From Blepharisma stoltei (Eukaryota; Ciliophora; Heterotrichea; Heterotrichida; Blepharismidae), in assembly GCA_914767885.1 (NCBI GenBank), contig CAJZBQ010000013.1, positions 806,001-870,000 on the forward strand: DNA of 64,000 nt, in the 5' to 3' direction. The translations under genes and the position numbers were made by a program. Within the stretch, counting starts at the first letter, position 1; each line of letters opens with the position of its first letter. Below the pieces are notes generated by a model that was not told the origin of the DNA, ran no database searches, and saw only the letters and a list, made by a program, of their open reading frames with translations. This document shows, piece after piece, positions 20,630-29,639 of the stretch.

Positions 20630-20883
20630 ATAACGAAAATTAAATGCATTGTTTTTTTACTTAAGAAATTTTATCGATTTTTTATTACAATCAGGTTTAA
20701 AATTAGCAGATTATTAAAGTTAATAACTATTATCAAGTAGTGATCATATACTTTATGTGGAATAATTATGAGATACCTAGAGCATTCTTTTTTTAGAAGC
20801 TATACAATTTTTTTTTCTAAATTCAAAAACAAATTAGAATAATTTTTTAATGATATATATTTTTTTAATTTTTATCTATTAGC
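20630..20883. other. Intergenic, nothing recognised
   Basis: About 250 bp of AT-rich DNA downstream of the gamma-COP stop. No coding similarity to the missing end of the gamma-COP appendage was visible. Confidence 0.5.
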
Positions 20884-23100
20884 TTAAGAAACTAATTCAA
20901 TTTGAGTGCTTTCTATCTGATATTCATCTTCAAATCTTGCCACTACCTCATCACCTTCATATTCCAACACATTAAATTTAAGTGTTGTAGGAACTCTTCC
21001 TTTTCTAGATCCTTCAAGTTTTCTGAGAAGTGCATAAGCTGTGCCAGTTCCTTCTCTGTCTACCCTTGGACATGGATAAATTTCAATCCCTCCATCTACA
21101 CTAAGTAGTGGTTCTAAAAGTGTAGACTCAAGATGCAAGTTTACCACAACGTCTTCTAAAGCTTGGTTATGCAAAGTATTTGATATAGAAAATTGCAATA
21201 ATAAGCATGAAGGGTAATTATGAGCAACCATCGTAACTATGTATTCTGCAGTTTTTTCAGTCAAAATTACACTATTGGTAGAGGATAGAGGTTTTCCTAA
21301 TTTTTCAAGTTCAGCTATCCCTTGATATAAGTTTGTCTGAGTTTTCTCTGGCAGTGATGGACCTTTATATTCCTCTGGCTCTTCTTGTATATGCCTTGCT
21401 AGTTCCAATGTAAAAGTTCTTCCTGTATCTCTACATTTTTTGACAGCTTTTTCTATCTGTGCAATCGAAACAGGAAGTGTAGTCTTAGGGAATTCATCCT
21501 TTTCTAAGTAATCTAAATAAAATCTGGCCCTTTCTCTGACCTCATCATCTTTGTCTTCTAAACATCTATTTAATAGGACTTTTACGTTCTGTGCCAGTTC
21601 TGGGACTTTAGCGAATTTTCCTAGTGCAGTGACTGCAGCTGCTCGGGATTGTCCTTTGTCGAGGATAAAGCGATTGTAGATAAATCTGATAAGTTGTGAT
21701 GGGTCTTCTGACTGAGGACCAAGCTCGCCTATAAGATGGATTGCTTTGCATTGGAGGATTTCATAGTGACAGTCTTCAATAAATTCAGCAAGAATAAGCA
21801 TTATTAAATCATGAGAGCTCGGCAAGTCTTGGAGAATTTGAAGTAAGGTGTCTAAGACAACAGATTTTAGCTGAAATCCACCTTCCCCTTTTAAGATGTC
21901 TCCTACAAAAGTTAATAAAGTTTTTATTTTTCTAGGCATTCTCAAGCATAAAATTTTCAAGGATTCAATTAGTTCGATTTTGAAGTCATCAGTAATTTCT
22001 GTCATAAATTGAGTGATTTGTGTAATTAGCCTATCAACATTTTTTTCTGTGCTTAATTTTAGTAATGTAGAGATCGCTAATGTTGCTAATGATCTATTAG
22101 ATTCAGTGATTAAAGGTTCATAGTCAACGAGTGATCCAACTAATAAATTTTGGCATTTTATTGCATACTGATTTATGGTTTTAATCCCTGCGAATTTTGT
22201 TGTATTTTTTCCAGAAGCCAAAAACAGCTGCAAAACTGAAAACCCAGAGCTAACATTTTTATTTTCCCATAGCTGCAAAGCGTACTCAGCTAAAGTTTTG
22301 GAAGCTTCAAACACAATCATGTCTTGATTTCTTTTGAGTGAGTCACAAAGATATTTTTCTATGCTGGCCAACGCTGGCTTGTCAAATGGAATAGTTTTTA
22401 TTGAATATCGTATAAATCTAAGAAGCTGAACTTGTGCCAATGGGTTTTTAAAACCAGAAGAAATCATAAATTCAAAGAACTTGGAAAGGGCAAGAGGGTC
22501 ATTTTTCTTCATCTCGAACAATAAAAGCATAGCGTGGTAATGAATATTTAAATTTTTTGAAGATAGCTTTTCTTGGACTTCTGTCACCCATCTTCTCACT
22601 ACTTCTGGATGGCTTTTGCATAATTTGAGACCAGCGATCATAGCAGCTGAGCTGACTGTATCATTATTATCGACGATTGAGTTTTTAATAAATCTCTCCA
22701 TTTGAATCAACAAAGAAGGATCCAGAATCCTGGCCATGACTCTTAGCGCGCTTGCTCGGTAATAAGGATTATCTGATGTGCTCACATCTCTGGATAAGGA
22801 ACTTGTAATCATAAAAACTTCGCCTTCTTTAGGACTGAGCTCTTTAAGCAACAGATAAAGCATCTTACGAATGTGAGGGTGCTGGGATTGATAGAGCTTA
22901 GAAGCTCTGAAAAATATTTCAGTTGATTCGTTCTGTGAAAGTTCCTCGCCTTGGTTTATGAGGTATAGGATCTTGGACATCACTGGAATTACTTCTTTAG
23001 GATCAATTGATGATGCGTCAAAGCACCGGGAGTCTTGAAGAACACGAGCTTTTTCGATTTGAGCGAGAGGGTCAGTTTTTACTTCATGTCCTTCTTTCAT
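20884..23100 (-). CDS. Coatomer gamma subunit (gamma-COP), short appendage
   Basis: 738 residues from the ATG at 23100; the frame is open another 51 codons upstream, but family similarity begins at MKEGHEVKTDPLAQIEKARV. Adaptin-like helical repeats follow: KILYLINQGEEL, SSLSRDVSTSDNPYYRASALR, QMERFIKNSIVD, VLLNRCLEDKDDEVRERARF. The C-terminal appendage starts normally (LLLQFSISNTL, then RKGRVPTTLKFNVLEYEGD) but stops at IESTQIELVS, after the beta-sandwich subdomain. About 110 residues of the usual second (platform) subdomain are absent. COPI coat function in Golgi-ER traffic from family knowledge. Confidence 0.93.
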   Translation of the reverse strand: MKEGHEVKTDPLAQIEKARVLQDSRCFDASSIDPKEVIPVMSKILYLINQGEELSQNESTEIFFRASKLYQSQHPHIRKMLYLLLKELSPKEGEVFMITSSLSRDVSTSDNPYYRASALRVMARILDPSLLIQMERFIKNSIVDNNDTVSSAAMIAGLKLCKSHPEVVRRWVTEVQEKLSSKNLNIHYHAMLLLFEMKKNDPLALSKFFEFMISSGFKNPLAQVQLLRFIRYSIKTIPFDKPALASIEKYLCDSLKRNQDMIVFEASKTLAEYALQLWENKNVSSGFSVLQLFLASGKNTTKFAGIKTINQYAIKCQNLLVGSLVDYEPLITESNRSLATLAISTLLKLSTEKNVDRLITQITQFMTEITDDFKIELIESLKILCLRMPRKIKTLLTFVGDILKGEGGFQLKSVVLDTLLQILQDLPSSHDLIMLILAEFIEDCHYEILQCKAIHLIGELGPQSEDPSQLIRFIYNRFILDKGQSRAAAVTALGKFAKVPELAQNVKVLLNRCLEDKDDEVRERARFYLDYLEKDEFPKTTLPVSIAQIEKAVKKCRDTGRTFTLELARHIQEEPEEYKGPSLPEKTQTNLYQGIAELEKLGKPLSSTNSVILTEKTAEYIVTMVAHNYPSCLLLQFSISNTLHNQALEDVVVNLHLESTLLEPLLSVDGGIEIYPCPRVDREGTGTAYALLRKLEGSRKGRVPTTLKFNVLEYEGDEVVARFEDEYQIESTQIELVS

Positions 23101-23456
23101 TTTGTTTATAATTAATGGTCGAATGGGATTTTTGGGGATGAAATATTGAGAAAGTTTGGGAAATTGAGGAGTCATGACAAATAATGAAATTGAAATTAAA
23201 TAAGAAAAGATACTCTCAGAAAAAATTAGAATATTTTGGCTTGTATAGAACAATTAAAAGGATTGTTAGACTTGGAGCTGACGTGGAATCTTAGAAAATA
23301 TATCTCATAATTTTATATAAATATGAATTATATAAAAAATCTATTTTATTACTTTGGTCTACTTCTATTAAAAGCTATATGATATTGTATTATATTTTTT
23401 CTGGTAACATTTTTTATATTAATTACTTCTTAACTGCATCAAATTTAAGCAAATAT

Positions 23457-24293
23457 CTACAACAATTTAATCAGATCTCTTTTATTAGATCTTAGATAGA
23501 GTCCTTGGTTTCCTTTTCCATATACAAAAGCAATTTTATCTGACTTGAAATCTTTTACAAAAGCATGCACATAGTCTTTATTTAAATTTTCTTTAGGTTT
23601 TTCAATATACCTATTCAATCTTTTAAATGCTGATTTTATGACTTTGTCTTCTTCGTTTATTTGGTTAGTTTCTCTTTTATTTAAATTTTCTAAATTGTTA
23701 CACTCGCTGATTATCTTGTCAAGACAAAATTGAGAACTTCGTCTAGTAGATTTAGGCTTTCTTGGAGAATTCGGAGCTGTGTTTCTATATAAATCACAAG
23801 AAATTGGCCGAGAAGTAATAGCAGAGTTCGTTATAAAAGGTTTTAGTTCTAATTCAAAATTTTTTCGCTCAGTGGCTGGGATTTTATAATTTTTTTTAAT
23901 TTCAGAGAGTTGTAAATGCAGTTTGGGACTTGACTGTTTTGAGGAAGGCCTAGATAGCAAAGGATAAGATCCTATACTATGAGAAGGTTTATGCCGAGCT
24001 GATGTGAAATTATGCTTATCATTGACTATAAATTTACTTGGATCAGATGGGACAGGCTGCAATTGTGTTGGCATCTTATTTTCAAGCCTTGTCAAAGAAC
24101 GCCTTAACTTTTTAGATATAGAAATTGCATCGTTTGTAGATAAAAGCCCAGCTTCAACTTTTTTCTTTTTATGCACATGATCTGTTATACTTGCAACTGC
24201 ATCTTGCAAGCTTTTTTTCGGGCTTCAGTTAAGTTTAAAATGCTCTTTTGAATTAAGTGTGGATTTTTTTGATGTAACTAAGTTTTGCTCCAT
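23457..24293 (-). CDS. Unrecognised basic protein
   Basis: 278 residues from the ATG at 24293, through one UGA-coded Trp (KLNWSPKKS). Lys/Ser/Asn-rich with Ser-Pro sites (RPSSKQSSPKL, NTAPNSPRKPKST) and little predicted structure; the end is more ordered (AFVKDFKSDKIAFVYGK). No domain recognised. Resembles the other basic, Ser/Pro-rich proteins of this window, a common class in ciliates often found in cortex or cilia, but no function can be assigned. Confidence 0.65.
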
Positions 24294-24349
24294 TTAATTA
24301 AATATAAACCATATGAAATTTCACAAGAATTTTCGAGAATCCCTTTAAA

Positions 24350-24729
24350 CTAATTTCTTGCGCTTTTGTCTTTGAAAAATAAATATAGTAAAATATGATG
24401 ACTAGACCCATAAGGGCAATTTTTTAAATAGACTAAAAGTCTTTTTAATCTTTTTTTCACCAGAAATACTAAAACAGATTCCTGTAAGTTGAAATTACAT
24501 AAACCAAAAATAATCTGCATGCCCCCAAAAAATTTGACAAAGTTAGTGGCAAAATTATAGTTTGCCATAAGTTTTCATTTTGGTTTCTTTTATATTTTTT
24601 TGTTCGAACAGACTTTATCAGGAAGAGATTTCTGATGTCAGTCTGGAGTTTCCTGATAATTTTTTTAGATCTAAATGGAGTAAAAAGAGTTTTGGACGAG
24701 TAAAAAATCGTCCTTATGAGCCCAGTCAT
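24350..24729 (-). CDS. Possible small membrane protein with a 17-nt intron
   Basis: Two overlapping frames join into 120 residues if a 17-nt GT...AG segment (24482-24498) is removed. The first part is basic (FRSKKIIRKLQTDIRNLF) and then hydrophobic (TIILPLTLSNFLGACRLF). The second continues LVYESVLVFLVKKRLKRL and ends KDKSARN. Introns seen elsewhere here are 15 nt, so the 17-nt size weakens the call. It lies head to head with the next plus-strand gene. No family recognised. Confidence 0.3.
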
Positions 24730-24782
24730 TATAGTTCACTATATTCTCTATTTCTCTTATAATTCTAATTGAATTACATAAA

Positions 24783-25826
24783 ATGTCAGAAGCCAAACAT
24801 CCGCTTCGATCAAGTCTCCCCTCGCTCCAATCTTCACAGCACGAACGAGATGAAGAAGAACTGCGAAATATTATTTACGACTTAGATCAAAGCATCCTCG
24901 TTAACAAAAACCTGCTTAAAGATGTAGTTTCTACCCTAGTCCCTCAAAAAAGTAAAGAGCATTCCAATGACACTCAAGTCACTCATTTAATTTCCAGTAA
25001 AATTCATGATAAGCTCCTAGTGGAAAATTCAAGAATATTGCAGGCTATTGAGAGAATAAAGCTGGAAATAGAAACTGCAAATAGCAACATTCAAAGTTTT
25101 GAAGAAAAATCAGCACAAAGCAGAAACAGGAGGAAGGAGTATCAAAAAAGGATACAAGAAGAAGCCAAAAAAATGAGGCAAACACTTCATAATAAAGAAG
25201 ACGAAATACAAAGATTGGAAGAATATAGAAGCAGAATTGATGAAGATATAGAAGAAAGCCAACAAGAAGAGCAAGTAACTCCTGATAAAATTATTGAAGA
25301 AGGGAAAAAATTGGTTAATAAATTAAGCAAGCAGCTTAAACAGGCTGAAGAACAAAGGGATATTGAAGTCAGAAAATGCAAAGATTTCGAGGAAGACATA
25401 AAAAAAATCCAGGGATTAGTAAAAGTTGCAATGCCAGCAGGAATTGATATGACAAATGAAACGTTAAAAAAAGACTATGGACTTGGTTTAAATTATGAGA
25501 ATTATTGGTTTGACTGTGAAATGGGTGGAGAATCGATCGACACTATTCAGTCATCAAATCTGACGATAGAAGATAATATTTTTCCTAATAAAGTGGATTT
25601 TGCTAGCAAAAATAAGCATTATCTACCGAAATTGAACTTATCAGTGGTAAGTCAAGGGGCTTCGCCAGAGAGAAAGCAGTCACCAAGGGTAGAGCTGAGT
25701 AAGCTAGAGCTGGCATTGCAGATCAAGTGTGAAGAAATCAATTCTTTACAGAGAATACTTAGTCACCTCGAAGCTCAAGAATATTATTTGAGTAAAGTGA
25801 CCAATAAGACTGATATTAAATTGTAA
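24783..25826 (+). CDS. Coiled-coil protein, unrecognised
   Basis: 347 residues. A long heptad region from about residue 75 to 215 (IERIKLEIETANSNIQSFEE, then KEYQKRIQEEAKKMRQTLH and KKLVNKLSKQLKQAEEQRD) indicates an extended coiled coil. A globular or disordered stretch around YENYWFDCEMGGESIDTI follows, then a second short coiled coil near the end (ELALQIKCEEINSLQRIL). One frame, no UGA. Probably cytoskeletal or ciliary, from structure alone. Confidence 0.75.
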   Translation: MSEAKHPLRSSLPSLQSSQHERDEEELRNIIYDLDQSILVNKNLLKDVVSTLVPQKSKEHSNDTQVTHLISSKIHDKLLVENSRILQAIERIKLEIETANSNIQSFEEKSAQSRNRRKEYQKRIQEEAKKMRQTLHNKEDEIQRLEEYRSRIDEDIEESQQEEQVTPDKIIEEGKKLVNKLSKQLKQAEEQRDIEVRKCKDFEEDIKKIQGLVKVAMPAGIDMTNETLKKDYGLGLNYENYWFDCEMGGESIDTIQSSNLTIEDNIFPNKVDFASKNKHYLPKLNLSVVSQGASPERKQSPRVELSKLELALQIKCEEINSLQRILSHLEAQEYYLSKVTNKTDIKL

Positions 25827-26008
25827 AATGAATAGTAATTTTATTTTACCTTCAGTTGTTTAAATTAAATTATTTATCCAATTATTAATTTTATCTTCAT
25901 AATAGCTCGATAATAAATAAATTAGGTAATTATACGCCCACATGCATTTAAACACTCACTAATATGCGAATGTTATTTGGTGAAAAAATAAAGAATTCAT
26001 TTATAATT

Positions 26009-27052
26009 ATGGAATCATTTATCAATTCTCTTCCTAAAGCTGAACTTCATATGCATCTAGAAGGTGCATTAGAGCCAGAGCTTCTCTTAAAATTAGCTGA
26101 AAGAAATGGAGTCCAACTTCCTTATACCTTAGAAGAGCTAAAATCACGGCGAGAGTCTTATGAAAATCTTATGGATTTTCTTCGCGAATTTAATATTGGC
26201 ACCTTAGTTTTAAAGAATTATCAAGACTTTTATGACATGCTCTGATCATATCTCTTAAAATGCTCCCAACAAAATATTGTTTATACAGAAATAATGATAA
26301 ATGTGTGCAGATACACTGATGATGTCTCTCTAAATTCAGTTATGGAAGCTTATAGAAATGCTTGTCGTAACGCTGAAGCACAATTTGGGGTAAAAGCAAA
26401 ATTTATTCTGAATATATTAAAAAATGCTTCATATGAAGCAAATTTGAGAATGGTAGAAAGCTGTGCTGCATATAAAGATATTATAATTGGTTTTGGAGTT
26501 GCAGGTGCTGAAGTTGTAGCATATTCAAGCAGCTTAAAGCCAATTTTTGAAAGAGCTAAAGAATTAGAACTTTGCGGAGCAAATAAAACCAACATTTGTT
26601 GCCATGCCGGAGAAGAAGGAGACCCAAGCTACGTTATTGATGCTTTGTGCGGAATTAATGTTTCTAGGATTGATCATGGAGTCCGCAGTCTAGAAGACCC
26701 ATTTTTAGTCAAAGCGCTGGTGAGCCTTCAGATCCCACTTACAGTCTGTCCTTTATCAAATCAAAAGCTGAAAGTACTGGATAGGTATTTTGGAGGAAAT
26801 CATGTAGTAGGTAGGATGATAGAAGAGGGATTAATGGTCACAATTAATTCTGATGATCCTGCATTTTTTGGAGGATATTTGAATGAAAATTTCTTAGAAG
26901 TCGTTAAGAGTTTAAGTCATTTATCAGAATCAGAAATAAAAGACCATATAAAACAATTATGCAAAAATTCGTTTTTAGCAGCATTTATTTCTGATGAAGA
27001 AAAAATGTATTACTGCAACCTAGTTGACCAAGCTTACAGCCAGCAGTCATAA
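26009..27052 (+). CDS. Adenine/adenosine deaminase family enzyme
   Basis: 347 residues from the ATG at 26009 (MESFINSLPKAELHMHLEG); an in-frame ATG 45 bp upstream exists but lies outside the conserved region. Zinc and catalytic motifs: ELHMHLEGA (two His), CCHAGEEGDP (His plus catalytic Glu), SRIDHGVRS (His) and TINSDDPAFFG (Asp pair). CPLSNQKLKV and the acidic GEEGDP stretch are closer to the adenine deaminase (Aah1-type) subgroup than to classical adenosine deaminase, so the substrate is uncertain. One UGA is Trp (YDMLWSYLL). Purine salvage, cytosolic, from family knowledge. Confidence 0.88.
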
Positions 27053-27294
27053 GATAACGATTAGCATAGCCTTTATTAATATTTTTTCAATTTACGCAGA
27101 TTTAGGAAACCAACTTCTTTTTACTGCAATCATCAATAATTCAAAAATTTAAATTAAAATTTTCTGAATTTGAAAATGTCATATCTTTTTAAAAACAATT
27201 TTAAATCTTGCAACGCTATAAATTATTATCAGAAATTTTCAAATTTAAAAAATACCATACTAATTACAAATCAAATTACATTAATAATTTATAG

Positions 27295-27690
27295 ATGCAA
27301 AACCTGAGTATCATGAAAATTGGGGGAGCTAGATCTCCACAATTACTAAATACTGACTGTCATAGATTTAAGAATATTGATCAAAATTCACCTTCATTAT
27401 TAATGAAGTCCTTGTCTCAGTCAAATTCAATGCTAGATCCAAGATTAAACCCAGGATTATTCAAAGAAATTACGGAGCAAAAATATAGAGACTATAAAAA
27501 GTTAAATTTCAGAGTGGGATTACTATTAAATTCGCTTGAAGATACTATGGAAGCTGTTAGCGTTAGAGATGACTGTTCGCTGCAGCCTATTCCTATAAGG
27601 CTAGATATTAAGTGCTCAAGACTCATGAATCGACGAAGAACCGATCCAATGGGGTTTATTAAACGAGTGGAACCCAAACATTTTTATTAA
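27295..27690 (+). CDS. Unrecognised 131-residue protein
   Basis: A single frame starting MQNLSIMKIGGARSP and ending RVEPKHFY. Moderately basic, with a better structured C-terminal half (FKEITEQKYRDYKKLNF, RVGLLLNSLEDTMEAVS). No domain recognised. It is preceded by about 240 bp of AT-rich DNA and followed by the foldback element at 27899. Confidence 0.55.
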   Translation: MQNLSIMKIGGARSPQLLNTDCHRFKNIDQNSPSLLMKSLSQSNSMLDPRLNPGLFKEITEQKYRDYKKLNFRVGLLLNSLEDTMEAVSVRDDCSLQPIPIRLDIKCSRLMNRRRTDPMGFIKRVEPKHFY

Positions 27691-27898
27691 TAATTTATTG
27701 TATTATTTCTGTTAAATAAATATTTTATAAGAAAATAAACTTGCTCTTGTTTATATTTACAAACAAGAAAGGTTGAGTTTATTTAAAAATTTTCGTTTTC
27801 AGTTCTGGTCAATATCATATTTTAAACAAAAAATAATAAACTATTTTAACATATAATAACCAAAAAGATGCTGAAATTTTACATTTTTCAAAATAACT

Positions 27899-27976
27899 TA
27901 TAGGGCTTTCCCTTGAATAGCCCGGTAACGGGCTGGCTTCATCCCGTTATCGGGCTATTCAAGGGAAAGCCCTATA
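27899..27976. mobile_element. 76-bp near-perfect palindrome with TATAGGG ends
   Basis: Two 32-bp arms with one mismatch (TAGGGCTTTCCCTTGAATAG opening each arm) around a 10-bp loop (CTGGCTTCAT), flanked by TA on both sides. GC-rich arms in an AT-rich spacer. Shares end sequence and TA flanks with the elements at 4329 and 19949. It lies between convergent genes, so a hairpin terminator role is conceivable, but the family resemblance favours a foldback MITE or IES. Confidence 0.7.
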
Positions 27977-28018
27977 TCAAAAACTTATAATTTAGCTGGC
28001 TTATTTCTAATAATTAGA

Positions 28019-28783
28019 TTATTGCGACTTAGAAAACTCGTTTTCTGGATCATAAGTCATAGTGCAATCTGAGTCATCAATTTTATATCCTTGCGCTAAA
28101 GCTTGGAAAATTTCTGGATTATGAACTTTTCCACGCGCATCCACTCCAATTTTTCTATTGTCTATATTCTCATAATACTCATGCCAAAAATCTGCCTGCA
28201 GCAATAAACCGTGACTCAGATTTCCTTCTTCATCAAGAATTTCAGCGAATTTTCCACCATAAGGATATGCTTTAGATTTTCCTATATAAGGCATGGTTTT
28301 TCTTGAAGTTTGGGAGAATAATCTAATATTTGCAAGCTCCGTATATGTATGAGTCCCAAGACGGTAAGGCCCAACATTTTCAAATTTCCACAGCCCTCCT
28401 CTGACATACCAAATTTTATTGACAGCATATCTGAGCTCATAGAGATACCAGCAATGGGGAAGGACAGCTAAAGACATGGCAATTGGAGCTAGCCACCATG
28501 CAGACCCGAAAAATCCGTGCCACCAAGCCCATCCCAGTGCTGGGGTCGACCAAGTTCCGAGACTCCAAGGAATAGGGAATAATACCGAGGTGTTGTCTTG
28601 AGGGTCAAATTCGTAGATAAGGATTTCACCTTTTTTGTCAAATTGGATTGGCTTCGAAGGCTTATAGGTTTCTATTGGGCGAATGTAGCCAGATGGAGGA
28701 GCTGCTTGGCTGAGCTCTGTTTGAGACGAGGTAAAAGTGCCTGGGAGCTTATATCCAAATCTTCTTAGGCTTGATCTGAACAT
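28019..28783 (-). CDS. Probable mitochondrial membrane protein, unrecognised
   Basis: 254 residues. The N-terminus (MFRSSLRRFGYKLPGTF) is a typical mitochondrial presequence with Arg and hydroxylated residues and no acids. A Trp-rich stretch (GTWSTPALGWAWWHGFFG) leads into one or two membrane helices (SAWWLAPIAMSLAVLPHCWY). The C-terminal half is soluble (KAYPYGGKFAEILDEEGN and ADFWHEYYENIDN). This pattern fits lineage-specific subunits of ciliate respiratory complexes, which is inference; no family recognised. Confidence 0.7.
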   Translation of the reverse strand: MFRSSLRRFGYKLPGTFTSSQTELSQAAPPSGYIRPIETYKPSKPIQFDKKGEILIYEFDPQDNTSVLFPIPWSLGTWSTPALGWAWWHGFFGSAWWLAPIAMSLAVLPHCWYLYELRYAVNKIWYVRGGLWKFENVGPYRLGTHTYTELANIRLFSQTSRKTMPYIGKSKAYPYGGKFAEILDEEGNLSHGLLLQADFWHEYYENIDNRKIGVDARGKVHNPEIFQALAQGYKIDDSDCTMTYDPENEFSKSQ

Positions 28784-29009
28784 TTATTAATATTTTTAAC
28801 TATTGATTAACAAATCAAATTCTCTGAATTTATATATACAAAATTTTCTTTTAATCAAACCAATCTATAATTTATTGATCCTTTGTGATTATTTATTTGT
28901 TTTTCCTAAAATTATATGCATTCCAAAATAAAGAATAATCAAAAATAATCTTAAAATTATAAACAAGCTATAACCAAAGCACTTATTTCGTTTTTACATT
29001 TATTTATGA

Positions 29010-29468
29010 TTAATAATATGGTCTAAACCTCGAGTATCTAGATCTCCCATAAGCGAAAGATCCTCTAAATGACCCACGAAACCTCGGCCGTGATTTATTA
29101 TGCCCTGGAAGATTTGTTCTCTTTGGCATCACCTTAAGTTTTCTCCCTTTGAAGCTTTTTTCATTCAAACTCTGTGCTTTTAACACTCCACTTTGGTCAG
29201 AAAATTCTATATATGCATATCCTTTGGGGATCTGCGAAAATTTGTCAATAGGGATTGTGACACGTTCAATGTTTCCACAGCCTTTAAAAACATCGCGCAA
29301 TTCCTCAGTGCTAGTACTGAAATCGACATTTCCTACAAAGATAGAGCGGTTATCTATTTCTTCGACTTCGTGAGGCTTAAGGTTTTCTTCTGGGGATGAT
29401 TGGGATTTTTCTGGGGTGTTTTTGGCGTCGTCATTTGGTTGGGGTTTGCTTTCGTCCATGTTAGGCAA
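29010..29468 (-). CDS. PABPN1-type nuclear poly(A)-binding protein
   Basis: 152 residues: acidic N-terminus ending HEVEEIDNRS, one RRM with RNP2 IFVGNV and RNP1 KGYAYIEF, the diagnostic KVMPKRTNLPG directly after the RRM, then an Arg/Gly/Phe/Tyr-rich tail (RFRGSFRGSFAYGRSRYS). This order matches PABPN1/Pab2, which controls poly(A)-tail length and RNA decay in the nucleus. It lacks the long N-terminal coiled coil of animal PABPN1. Single exon. Confidence 0.93.
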   Translation of the reverse strand: MPNMDESKPQPNDDAKNTPEKSQSSPEENLKPHEVEEIDNRSIFVGNVDFSTSTEELRDVFKGCGNIERVTIPIDKFSQIPKGYAYIEFSDQSGVLKAQSLNEKSFKGRKLKVMPKRTNLPGHNKSRPRFRGSFRGSFAYGRSRYSRFRPYY

Positions 29469-29639
29469 TTATTATATGAAAATTGATAATAAAGGATAAT
29501 AAGGAAAGTATAAAGGCTTTTAAGGAATGCTAAAATATTGAAGACTTTGCAATAACGAATAAAAATAAAATTCTTTAAAACAGTGTGAAATACCTTATCT
29601 GTAAATTAAATCTCAATAATTTCGATAAAGCTCTATTAT

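Noticed and set aside
27899-27976. Palindrome as a bacterial-style terminator
   Set aside because: The genome is nuclear and the ends match other TA-flanked foldback elements, so a mobile-element reading is better supported.
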